From contig NZ_JARGCS010000009.1 of NCBI RefSeq assembly GCF_029193575.1, positions 62,001 through 126,000 on the forward strand: 64,000 bases of DNA, given 5' to 3'. The DNA comes from Pseudomonas entomophila. GTDB lineage: Bacteria > Pseudomonadota > Gammaproteobacteria > Pseudomonadales > Pseudomonadaceae. The translations under genes were made by a program, and so were the position numbers. Within the stretch, counting starts at the first letter, position 1, and each line of letters opens with the position of its first letter. Below, piece by piece: positions 25,827 to 33,406 of the stretch. The notes under the pieces were generated by a model. That model was given only the letters and a program-made list of their open reading frames with translations, was not told the origin of the DNA and did not search any database.

Positions 25827-28232
25827 TCAGAACTTGTAATTGACGCTGGCCACCACGTTGCGCTCATCGCCGTAGTAGCACCAGAAGCCATCACAGTTCG
25901 ACAGGTATTCCTTGTTGAACACGTTCTTCGCTTCCACCGCCACGGTCAGCCCTTTCATGCTGTTGTCCAGGCGGCCCAGGTCGTAGTGCACCGACGCATC
26001 GTAGACGGTGTACGAGCCCACGTGCCCCAGGTCGGTGTTGGCGGTGTTGCCGTAGGTGTCGCCCACGTAGCGCACGCCGCCGCCGATGCCGAAGCCGTCC
26101 AGCAGGCCCTGGTGCCAGGTGTAGTCGGCCCACAGGGTCGCCTGGTTGCGCGGGATCAGCGCCATGCGGTTGCCCTTGTCGTTACCCTTGAGGATCTCGG
26201 TATCGGTGTAGGAGTACGAGGCGATGGTCTTGAGGTTCTCGGTCACCTGGGTGGTGGCTTCCAGCTCCAGGCCACGCACCTGCAACTGGCCGACCTGGCG
26301 GGTGATGCTGCCTTCGGTGACGTTGACGTTCTTCTGGCGCAGGTCGTAGACGGCAGCGGTCAGCAGGGTCTGGCTGCCGACCGGCTGGAACTTCACGCCG
26401 ACTTCGTACTGGCGGCCTTCGGTGGGCTTGAACGAGGTGGTGGAGCTGACGTTGGCGCCGATGGCCGGCTGGAACGACTCGGTGTAGGAGAAGTACGGGG
26501 TGATGCCGTTGTCGAACACGTAGCTCAGGCCGACGTTGCCGCTGAACGCCTTGTCGCGCTCGGTGCTGGTGGCGTCGTTGCTGTTGTGGAACACGGTGCC
26601 GGTGTGAATCCAGTCCTCACGCCCGCCGAGGGTCAGGCGCCAGTTGTCCAGGGCCATCTGGTCCTGCACGTAGAGGCCGGTCTGGCGGGTCTTCTGACCG
26701 AAGTCCTGCAAGGCGAAGTAGGTCACCTGCGACATGTCGGCGCCATACACCGGGCGCACCACGTTGATCGGCGGCACACCCATGCCGTACAGCCACTGGT
26801 AGTTGGTGTTGGAGCGCTGGTGGTCCAGGCCCAGCAGCAGGGTGTGGTCAATGGCCCCGGTCTGGAAGTTGGCCTGGAAGTTGTTGTCCACGGCGAACTG
26901 GCTGATGTCTTCGTTGACGATGCCCGACTCGCGGTTGACGTTGCCGTTGGCGTCGACACTGTTGAAGGTGTTCACGTTGACCGCCTGGAACGACAGGTCG
27001 CTCTTGGTGTAGCGCAGGTTCTGGCGGAACTGCCAGGTGTCGTTGAAGCGGTGCTCGAACGCGTAGCCCAAGGCGTAGTAGGTGCGGTCGTAGAAGTCCC
27101 AGTCCGGCTCGCCGAGGTTCTTGTGGTGGGAGATCTTGCCCACTGGCGAGGACAGCTTGGTGCCCTGCAGCGGCAGGAACTGCCCGGTGATGCCGGTATC
27201 GTCGCGGGTGTACTGCGACAGGAAGGTCAGCTTGGTGTCGTCGTTGATATTCCAGGTCAGGCTCGGGGCGATGTTGTAGCGCTTGTCCGGAATGTGGTCG
27301 ACCGGGGCATTGCTGTCACGCACGGTGCCGCTGACGCGGTAGAGGAACTGGCCCTCGTCGTCGATTTTGCCGGTGCTGTCGAAGTTGATCTGCTTGTGCT
27401 CGTTGCTGCCGACCTGGGCTTCGACCTGGTGCGCGCTTTCGGCCTGCGGGCGGCGGCTGACCATGTCGAGCATGCCGCCGGGCGGGGTCTGGCCGTACAC
27501 CGACGAGGCCGGGCCGCGCAGCACGGTGATGCGCTCGAGGTTCCACGGTTCGATCTTCGGGTTGGCGAACGAGCCCTTGGGCAGTGGCAGGCCGTCGAGG
27601 AACTGGGTCGGGTCGAAGCCACGCACGCGCAGCCAGTCGGCGCGCGAGTCGGAACCGTAGCCGCTGCTCTGCACGCCAGCGGTGTAGCGCAGGGCGTCGT
27701 TGAGGTTGAGCACCTGGCGGTCGTCGAGCTGCTGGCGGGTGATCACCGACAGCGAGCGCGGGGTTTCGACGACCGGGGTGTCGGTCTTGGTGCCAGCGGC
27801 GGTGCGGGTGGCCACATAGCCGCTGGACGCGCCCCAGGCGCTTTCGTATTCGCTGTTGGCGTTGATCGCGGTTTCCGGCAGGGCCACGCTGCCTTCCGGG
27901 GCGGCGACCAGGCTGTAGCTGCCGGCGCTGCTCTGTTGCAGTTGCAGGCCGGTGCCGCGCAAGGCGGCATGCAGCGCGCCGAGGGCGTCGTACTGGCCGC
28001 TGACCGGGGCCGAGGTGCGGCCGCTGACCAGCGCAGGGTCCAGGGCCAGGGCGATGCCGCCCTGGCTGGCGATCTGGTTCAGCGTGGTGGACAACGCGGC
28101 GGCGGGCAGGTTGTAGGCGCGTACGCTGGACTGCTCGGCGGCGAACAGGGTGGCGCTCAGCAGCGGGGTGGCAAGGCCGATGGCCAGGGCCATGAGGCTG
28201 GGGCGCAGGATCGAATCAACAGCACGGGACAT
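25827..28232 (-). CDS. TonB-dependent ferric-siderophore receptor with signalling domain
   Basis: The 801-residue outer-membrane receptor starts at the ATG at 28230-28232, behind GAGGAG. After a signal peptide (about 1-32) comes a secretin/TonB N-terminal signalling domain (VRAYNLPAAALSTTLNQIASQGGI and onward, about 37-110), the mark of a transducer that talks to FecR. The plug follows (ETPRSLSVITRQQLDDRQ, LRVRGFDPTQFLDGLPLP), then a long beta-barrel ending in the aromatic C-terminus VNYKF. fecR and fecI lie upstream. The layout resembles FpvA/FoxA/FiuA-type receptors for siderophores, possibly foreign ones. The ligand cannot be read from sequence. Confidence 0.93.
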   Translation of the reverse strand: MSRAVDSILRPSLMALAIGLATPLLSATLFAAEQSSVRAYNLPAAALSTTLNQIASQGGIALALDPALVSGRTSAPVSGQYDALGALHAALRGTGLQLQQSSAGSYSLVAAPEGSVALPETAINANSEYESAWGASSGYVATRTAAGTKTDTPVVETPRSLSVITRQQLDDRQVLNLNDALRYTAGVQSSGYGSDSRADWLRVRGFDPTQFLDGLPLPKGSFANPKIEPWNLERITVLRGPASSVYGQTPPGGMLDMVSRRPQAESAHQVEAQVGSNEHKQINFDSTGKIDDEGQFLYRVSGTVRDSNAPVDHIPDKRYNIAPSLTWNINDDTKLTFLSQYTRDDTGITGQFLPLQGTKLSSPVGKISHHKNLGEPDWDFYDRTYYALGYAFEHRFNDTWQFRQNLRYTKSDLSFQAVNVNTFNSVDANGNVNRESGIVNEDISQFAVDNNFQANFQTGAIDHTLLLGLDHQRSNTNYQWLYGMGVPPINVVRPVYGADMSQVTYFALQDFGQKTRQTGLYVQDQMALDNWRLTLGGREDWIHTGTVFHNSNDATSTERDKAFSGNVGLSYVFDNGITPYFSYTESFQPAIGANVSSTTSFKPTEGRQYEVGVKFQPVGSQTLLTAAVYDLRQKNVNVTEGSITRQVGQLQVRGLELEATTQVTENLKTIASYSYTDTEILKGNDKGNRMALIPRNQATLWADYTWHQGLLDGFGIGGGVRYVGDTYGNTANTDLGHVGSYTVYDASVHYDLGRLDNSMKGLTVAVEAKNVFNKEYLSNCDGFWCYYGDERNVVASVNYKF

Positions 28233-28342
28233 GCAGCGGCTCCTCGACGGATAAGTGCTAACTGCTTCCTTGCCGGGTGAGATTTGGAAAGTGACAGGGG
28301 CTGTGGGAAAAATTTTTGCCTGGGGATTTCCCTGGGTGGTTT

Positions 28343-28374
28343 CGGGCCCTCTCGCGGGGCAGGCCCGCTCGCAC
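28343..28374. repeat. REP element between fecR and the receptor gene
   Basis: A single REP core (CTCTCGCGGGGCAGGCCCGC) lies in the 194-bp gap between the fecR stop and the receptor start. Confidence 0.75.
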
Positions 28375-28426
28375 AAATACCCGGACGCGCCTGGGGGCGG
28401 TGGGGTATTTGTGGGCCGCTAGTGAT

Positions 28427-29383
28427 TCACCGAGGCCCGACCGTCACCCACCACGGCGTATGCCGCTCGACCTTCACGGGCAATGCCGGCAGCAGCGAGG
28501 CGAGTGCCAGGTCGATGTCGGTCAGCGGGAAGCTGCCGGTCACCCGCAGGTTGGCCACCTCGTCGGCCACGCCCAGGTGACCGTGGCGGTAGCGCCCCAG
28601 CTCGGCCACCAGATCGGCCAGGCGCACGTTGTCCACCACCAGCATGCCGCGGGTCCAGGCGTCGGCGCCGGTGCTCACCGGGTTGACCTGGCCCAGGCCG
28701 TTGGCGCTCATCAGCACCTGCTGGCCTTCACGCAGCACTTCTTCATTGCCACTGTTGCGCGGCTTGGCCGCGACCTGCGCCTGCAACACCTCCAGGCGCG
28801 TGCCGGCGGCCTCGCGCTTGACCAGGAAGCGCGTGCCCAGCGGGCGCAGGCGGCCTTCGTCGGTGCGCACCCACAGCGGGCGCGGGTCTTCGTGGCCGGT
28901 TTCCACCGATATTTCGCCCTGGTGCAACACCAGCACGCGCTGCTCGCCTTCGTAGTCGATGTCCAGCGCGGTGTGGGTGTTGAGGCTCAGCAGGGTGCCG
29001 TCCTCCAGGCGCAGGGTGCGCATCTCGCCTGTGCCGGTGCGCTGGTCGGCCAGCCAGTAGTCCGGCGACAGCGACGGCGCGCCGACCCACGCCAGCAAGC
29101 CACCGAGCAACAGCATGCCGAGCAGCCCGCCGCCGGCCTTGCCGACCCTTCGGCGCAGGCCCGCGCGCGACTGCAACAGGGCATGGCGCGCAGGGCCGGC
29201 GGCGGCGCCGACGCGCTGGTCGAGCATCCCCAGCTGGAACCAGGCGCGCGCGTGTTCTTCATGGGCGGCGTGCCAGCGCTTGAATTCGTCGCGTTCGTCG
29301 GCGCTGCCATCGCCGCCTTCCAGGCACAGCTTCCAGGCGATCGCCGCTTCCAGCACCTTGGCCGAGACTGGCCCGGTGCTCAC
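28427..29383 (-). CDS. FecR-type anti-sigma/sigma-regulator protein
   Basis: The 318-residue protein starts at GTG 29381-29383, which overlaps the sigma-factor stop codon (GTGA). The N-terminal cytoplasmic part (about 1-60) has the conserved tryptophans of the sigma-binding domain (AIAWKLCLE, FKRWHAAHEEHARAW). A transmembrane helix follows at about 85-105, then the periplasmic FecR domain (LEDGTLLSLNTHTALDIDY) and a C-terminal STN-like region that meets the receptor's signalling domain. It carries the surface signal from the receptor to the sigma factor. Gene order fecI-fecR-receptor is canonical. Confidence 0.92.
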   Translation of the reverse strand: MSTGPVSAKVLEAAIAWKLCLEGGDGSADERDEFKRWHAAHEEHARAWFQLGMLDQRVGAAAGPARHALLQSRAGLRRRVGKAGGGLLGMLLLGGLLAWVGAPSLSPDYWLADQRTGTGEMRTLRLEDGTLLSLNTHTALDIDYEGEQRVLVLHQGEISVETGHEDPRPLWVRTDEGRLRPLGTRFLVKREAAGTRLEVLQAQVAAKPRNSGNEEVLREGQQVLMSANGLGQVNPVSTGADAWTRGMLVVDNVRLADLVAELGRYRHGHLGVADEVANLRVTGSFPLTDIDLALASLLPALPVKVERHTPWWVTVGPR

Positions 29384-29898
29384 GTCGGCTCCCCGTACAG
29401 GGCCACGTAGCATTGGCGCATGCCTTGGGCGATGTACTGGCGCACCCGCGACACCGACACACCCAGGCGCTCGGCGATCTCGGCATGGGCCAGGCCATCC
29501 AGGCGGTTGTAGAGGAATGCGGCGCGGGCCTTGCTCGACAGTTTGCCAAGCAGGCGGTCGATGGCCTTGAGGTCTTCGAGGATCAGGTGCTGGGCTTCGG
29601 GGGAGGGCTGCTCGGCTTCAGGCACCAGCGCCAGCTCGGCGAGGTAGGCCTGTTCCAGCGCGGCGCGGCGGAAGTGGTCGAACATCAGGCCCTTGGCCAC
29701 GGCGACGAGGAAGGCACGGGGTTCGCGGGGGGCATCCAGCTGCTCGCGGCCGAGCAAGCGCACGAAGGTGTCCTGGCTCAGGTCTTCGGCGCGTTGGCGG
29801 CACGCGGTGCTGCGCTGCAGCCAGGCCAGCAGCCAGCCGCGGTGGTCGCGGTACAGGTTGCCGACCAGTTCGGCATGTGGGCTGTGCGCAGACGACAA
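29380..29898 (-). CDS. FecI-type ECF sigma factor
   Basis: The 172-residue ECF sigma factor has region 2 (LVGNLYRDHRGWLLAWLQRSTACRQRAEDLSQDTFVRLL) and region 4 (LDGLAHAEIAERLGVSVSRVRQYIAQGM). It directs RNA polymerase to the receptor promoter when the cognate siderophore is bound. The best start is TTG at 29896-29898, preceded by GGGGGAC; no in-frame ATG precedes region 2, so an unusual start codon is needed. It is coupled to fecR by a GTGA overlap. A Fur-like box lies about 35-53 bp upstream, consistent with iron repression. Confidence 0.9.
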   Translation of the reverse strand: MSSAHSPHAELVGNLYRDHRGWLLAWLQRSTACRQRAEDLSQDTFVRLLGREQLDAPREPRAFLVAVAKGLMFDHFRRAALEQAYLAELALVPEAEQPSPEAQHLILEDLKAIDRLLGKLSSKARAAFLYNRLDGLAHAEIAERLGVSVSRVRQYIAQGMRQCYVALYGEPT

Positions 29899-29932
29899 GA
29901 AGGCGTCCCCCAGGAAAAGAAATGCGTTAACT

Positions 29933-29951
29933 AACGATAATTATTCGCGAT
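29933..29951 (-). promoter_or_regulatory. Fur-box-like sequence upstream of fecI
   Basis: The A+T-rich 19-mer AACGATAATTATTCGCGAT (and flank) matches the GATAAT-type hexamer array of Fur sites around a GATAATTATTC centre. Its place 35-53 bp before the fecI start fits a promoter-overlapping Fur repressor site. The boundaries are approximate. Confidence 0.6.
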
Positions 29952-30005
29952 TGTGGCAGAGGCGAGGCGAAGGGCGCAATGAGCGCTCATCGGAATGCTG
30001 TCTAT

Positions 30006-30062
30006 TTGATGGCTGGGGCCGCGCTGCGGCCCATTCGCGATGCAAGAGGGGCAAAGCCCCGG
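30006..30062. repeat. Diverged REP-like hairpin downstream of the exonuclease gene
   Basis: GGGCCGCGCTGCGGCCC forms a short perfect hairpin, followed by a degenerate REP core (ATTCGCGATGCAAGAGGGGC). Confidence 0.55.
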
Positions 30063-30068
30063 GGTACC

Positions 30069-30779
30069 TCAGAGGCCGTGGCTCTGTACGTTGCGCCGCC
30101 GCCATTGGCGCAGCCGTTGCTCCAGCTGCAACGGGCTATCCAACTGCTGGCGGCGTGCCTGGCTGAACAGGATCAACGCCAGTTCCGCAGTGACCTGGGC
30201 ATCGGCGCTGGCGTGGTGGCGGGCCTGGGTGTCGAGGCCGAAGCGGGCGATCCAGTCGTCCAGGCCGGCCTCGCGCAGCACGGTGTCGGGGTTGAGCATC
30301 GGCGCCAGTTCCGCCACGTCGAGGAACGGGTGCTGCAGGCGGTGGCCGAGGCTGTCTTTGAGGGCGCGGGTGAGCATGCCTTGGTCGAACGGGGCATGGA
30401 ACGCCAGCACCGGGCTGTCGCCGATGAACTCCAGCAACGCGACCAACGCCTCGGCCGGGTCGCAGCCGGCGGCCAGGGCGCTGGGCCCAAGGCCGTGGAT
30501 CAGCACGCTGGAATTGGTCTTGTGCCCGGGGCGGTGCAGGGTGCGCTCGAACTGCCGGCCCATGGCGATGGCGCCGTCCTCGATGGCCACCGCGCCGATC
30601 GACAGCACCTGGTCACGGGCCAGGTTCAGCCCGCTGGTCTCAAGGTCGAGCACTACCCAGCGCTGCGCGCGCAGCGGTTGCACGCCGAACGGCGCCGGGC
30701 GTGGCAGGCGCGCCAGGCGTTGGCGCAGGTCGTCGTCGAGGGCCGGGGCGGCCGCGCGCAGCCAGGCGAACAACTTCAT
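30069..30779 (-). CDS. DnaQ-like 3'-5' exonuclease (DEDD superfamily)
   Basis: The 236-residue protein starts at ATG 30777-30779, overlapping the stop of the upstream gene (ATGA). The exonuclease motifs are all visible: Exo I VVLDLETSGLN (the D-x-E pair), Exo II with LAFHAPFDQGML, and Exo III as HHASADAQVTAELALIL with the H-x4-D pattern. It resembles the epsilon proofreading subunit but is encoded apart from any polymerase and has an N-terminal extension of about 40 residues. It is translationally coupled to a cNMP/CBS/nucleotidyltransferase protein, a pairing also common in other Pseudomonas. Its substrate is unknown. Confidence 0.88.
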   Translation of the reverse strand: MKLFAWLRAAAPALDDDLRQRLARLPRPAPFGVQPLRAQRWVVLDLETSGLNLARDQVLSIGAVAIEDGAIAMGRQFERTLHRPGHKTNSSVLIHGLGPSALAAGCDPAEALVALLEFIGDSPVLAFHAPFDQGMLTRALKDSLGHRLQHPFLDVAELAPMLNPDTVLREAGLDDWIARFGLDTQARHHASADAQVTAELALILFSQARRQQLDSPLQLEQRLRQWRRRNVQSHGL

Positions 30780-32713
30780 AGCTGGTACCGCTGCGCCAGG
30801 CTGCTTTGCAGGCGCTGGGCCTGACGCAGCGATTCGCGCAGGATGCGCCGGTCGAGGTGGTTGAGGCTGTCGGGGTCGAGGCGGTTGGAGTACGGCAGGT
30901 TGTCGCGGCTCTGGCGCTGGTGCTGCTGCATGCGGGTTTGCTGGATGAAGTGGTACGCCTCTTCGAAGGCGGCGCCGTCGAGCGGGTCGATGATGCCCTT
31001 GGCCACCAGCTGGCGCAGGCGCTCCAGGGTGTTGTTGGCGCCGATGCCATGGGCCAGGGCCAGCAGCCGGGCGCCATCGACGAACGGTGTCAGGCCCTGC
31101 ACCTTGAGGTCGAGGGTGGCGGCCTTGTCGTTGCCCTGGCGGGTCAGCACGAACTCGCGCAGGCGCCCCACCGGTGGGCGTTGGCGCAGGGCATTGTCGG
31201 CCAGCATGCGCTGGAAGATACGGTTGTCGGCGACCTGGGCGAGGATCCCCTGGCGCAATTGCTCGCAGGCCACCTCGTCGCCCCAGACCACGCGCAGGTC
31301 GAAATAGATGCTCGAACCCAGCAGGTTCTCGGGGCTGGCCTCGCGGATGAACCCGGCGAAGCGCCGCGCCCACTCGGCGCGCGACAGGCACAGTTCTGGG
31401 TTGCCGGCCATCACGTTGCCCTTGCACAGGCTGAAGCCGCACTGGGCGAGGTTGTGGTTGATGTGCTGGGCCAGCGGCAGCAGGCGCGCGCGAATGGCAT
31501 CGGCTTCGGCGCCGTCGCGGGCATCGAACAGGATGCCGTTGTCCTGGTCGGTGTGCAGGGTTTGCTCGCGGCGGCCCTCGCTGCCGAAGCACAGCCAGCT
31601 GAATGACACGCCCGGGTCGCCGCGCTCGGCGATGGCCAGCTCGATCACCCGGCACACGGTGTGGTCGTTGAGCAGGGTGATGATCTGGGTGATCTGCGTC
31701 GACGACGCGCCATGGGCCAGCATGCGCTCGACCAGTTGGCCGATCTCGCCGCGCAGCGCCACCAGCACCTCCAGGCGCGGCGCATGGCGGATGGTGCGCG
31801 CCAGGTGCACCAGGTCGACGCGCTGCAACGAGAACAGGTCGCGCTCGGAAACCACGCCGCACAGGCGGCGCTGGTCGACCAGGCAAACGTGCGCGATATG
31901 CCGCTCGGTCATCGCCATGGCGGCGTCGAAGGCGCTGGCCTGGGGGCTGAGGTAGAACGGCGCGGCGGTCATGTGCCGGTCGATCGGCGCGCTGAGTTCG
32001 GCGCTGGCGTCGGCCACCACCTGGCGCAGGTCGCGCAAGGTGAAAATGCCGATGGGGAAGCGCTGTCCATCGACGATGACGATGCTGCCCACCTGCTGCT
32101 CATGCATCAGCCGCACCGCGTCGCGCAGCGGCGTGTCGGGTGCGCAGACCACAGGGTGGCGCATGGCCAGTTCGCCCAGTGGGGTATTCAGCGAATACTG
32201 GGTGCCGAGGGTTTCCACGGCGCGCTGGCGCACCTGCTGGTTGACCTGGTCGAGCAGGCTGCTGACCCCGCGCAGGGCGAAGTCGCGGAACACCGCCGAC
32301 AGCGAGAACACGCGAATGAACGCGGCCTTGTTCAGTTGCAGGCAGAAGGTGTCTTCGCCGGCCAGGTGCTCGGTGCGCGTGGCCCGCTCGCCGAGCAGCG
32401 CGGCCAGCGGGAAACACTCGCCGCTGGCGATCTCGAAGGTGGTTTCCGTGCCAGGGCCGGTGACGTGCTGGCGCTCGCCGACAACGCGCCCCTGCTTGAC
32501 GATGAAGAAGTGTTCGACCGGCCCGTCGGAGGGCTTGATGATGCTCTCGCCACTGGCGTAGAAACGCAGTTGGCACTGCTCCACCAGGTAGGCCAGGTGG
32601 CTGTGCTCCATCTGGTTGAACGGCGGGAAGCGCTGGAGGAACTGCAGGGTGCCCTGGATGTTCTGCAGCACCGCCGTCCTGCCGGCCTGGATGTAGGCGT
32701 CCTTTTTGCTCAT
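30776..32713 (-). CDS. cNMP-binding/CBS/DUF294 nucleotidyltransferase-like signalling protein
   Basis: The 645-residue soluble protein has four parts: an N-terminal cyclic-nucleotide-binding-like domain (about 25-140), a pair of CBS domains (about 165-290, VCAPDTPLRDAVRLM and SIVIVDGQRFPIGIFTLRDL), a DUF294 nucleotidyltransferase-like domain with GSEGRREQTLHTDQDNG near residue 378 (the same G-S and DxD pattern as GlnD/GlnE), and a helical C-terminal domain (about 490-630). The DxD pair is intact, so nucleotidyl transfer to a protein partner is possible, but no activity has been assigned that I know of. It forms a two-gene unit with the exonuclease and diverges from a lone receiver protein. 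Confidence 0.85.
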   Translation of the reverse strand: MSKKDAYIQAGRTAVLQNIQGTLQFLQRFPPFNQMEHSHLAYLVEQCQLRFYASGESIIKPSDGPVEHFFIVKQGRVVGERQHVTGPGTETTFEIASGECFPLAALLGERATRTEHLAGEDTFCLQLNKAAFIRVFSLSAVFRDFALRGVSSLLDQVNQQVRQRAVETLGTQYSLNTPLGELAMRHPVVCAPDTPLRDAVRLMHEQQVGSIVIVDGQRFPIGIFTLRDLRQVVADASAELSAPIDRHMTAAPFYLSPQASAFDAAMAMTERHIAHVCLVDQRRLCGVVSERDLFSLQRVDLVHLARTIRHAPRLEVLVALRGEIGQLVERMLAHGASSTQITQIITLLNDHTVCRVIELAIAERGDPGVSFSWLCFGSEGRREQTLHTDQDNGILFDARDGAEADAIRARLLPLAQHINHNLAQCGFSLCKGNVMAGNPELCLSRAEWARRFAGFIREASPENLLGSSIYFDLRVVWGDEVACEQLRQGILAQVADNRIFQRMLADNALRQRPPVGRLREFVLTRQGNDKAATLDLKVQGLTPFVDGARLLALAHGIGANNTLERLRQLVAKGIIDPLDGAAFEEAYHFIQQTRMQQHQRQSRDNLPYSNRLDPDSLNHLDRRILRESLRQAQRLQSSLAQRYQL

Positions 32714-32920
32714 GGAACTGACCGCGTCTATGTGTCTGGGTATTTATACACAGACCTTGTTGTTCTAGGCCCCCATGGTCGACCGAGCGCTCTGTGGTGC
32801 CCATTGGACGTAAGTCTATAAACGGAATGCGCGGCCTGGTTGCGTCAAATAGCCGACGAAAGGCAGTTTGCGTGGCGTGTTTTGCGGTCTGAACTTCAAT
32901 AACGGGATTTTTTTGACGAG

Positions 32921-33370
32921 ATGGCCATGACCGAGCATGACGACCTGCTGAGTGACGCCGAGCGTGAGGCGTTGGCCGTGCTCGCCGCGCCCCCGTCCCA
33001 GGCGCCAGTGGCCCTGGTGGTTGACGACAATAGGCTCAACCGCGAGGCGCTGTGCCTGTATTTGAAGACCAAGGGGGTCGAGTGCCTTGCCGCAGACGGT
33101 GCCCAGGCGGCGCTGGATTGTCTCAAGCGCGAATCGCGCATTGGCGTGATGATCACTGACCTGCGCATGGAGCCGAAGGATGGATTGGAACTGATCCGGC
33201 AGATCCGCGAGTCTGAGCGGGCGGCGCTGTCGATCATCGTGGTGTCGGGCGACACCGATGTGAAGGAGGCGGTGGACGTGATGCACCTGGGGGTGGTGGA
33301 TTTCCTGCTCAAGCCGGTGGACCTGGGGCGGTTGCTGGAGCTGGTCAGAAAGGAGTTGGGGATCGGCTGA
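32921..33370 (+). CDS. Stand-alone response-regulator receiver protein
   Basis: The 149-residue protein consists of one receiver domain (about 28-147) with the acidic pair in LVVDDNRLN, phospho-acceptor Asp80 in MITDLRME, and the conserved Lys in FLLKPVD. A 27-residue acidic leader precedes it. No DNA-binding or enzymatic output domain follows. No kinase gene is adjacent. It diverges from the cNMP/CBS gene across a 207-bp A+T-rich spacer. Such proteins act as phospho-relay intermediates or by protein contact; the partner is unknown. The ATG at 32921 follows GACGAG; an ATG two codons later is an alternative. Confidence 0.88.
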   Translation: MAMTEHDDLLSDAEREALAVLAAPPSQAPVALVVDDNRLNREALCLYLKTKGVECLAADGAQAALDCLKRESRIGVMITDLRMEPKDGLELIRQIRESERAALSIIVVSGDTDVKEAVDVMHLGVVDFLLKPVDLGRLLELVRKELGIG

Positions 33371-33371
33371 C

Positions 33372-33399
33372 GCCATCGCGGGGCATGCCCCGCGATGGC
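33372..33399. repeat. Perfect 28-bp palindrome (REP type) between convergent genes
   Basis: GCCATCGCGGGGCA is followed directly by its reverse complement TGCCCCGCGATGGC with no loop base. It sits between the receiver stop (33370) and the glcB stop (33407) and could act as a bidirectional transcript end, though it lacks a T run. Confidence 0.85.
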
Positions 33400-33406
33400 T
33401 TGCGAT

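Noticed and set aside
25800..28280. Open frame of 826 codons on the plus strand
   Set aside because: It is antisense to the TonB receptor gene, which has clear signal, plug and barrel features.
30780..31886. Upstream in-frame extension of the exonuclease frame
   Set aside because: It reads the cNMP/CBS/NTase gene in another frame. The exonuclease starts at 30779 with an ATGA overlap.
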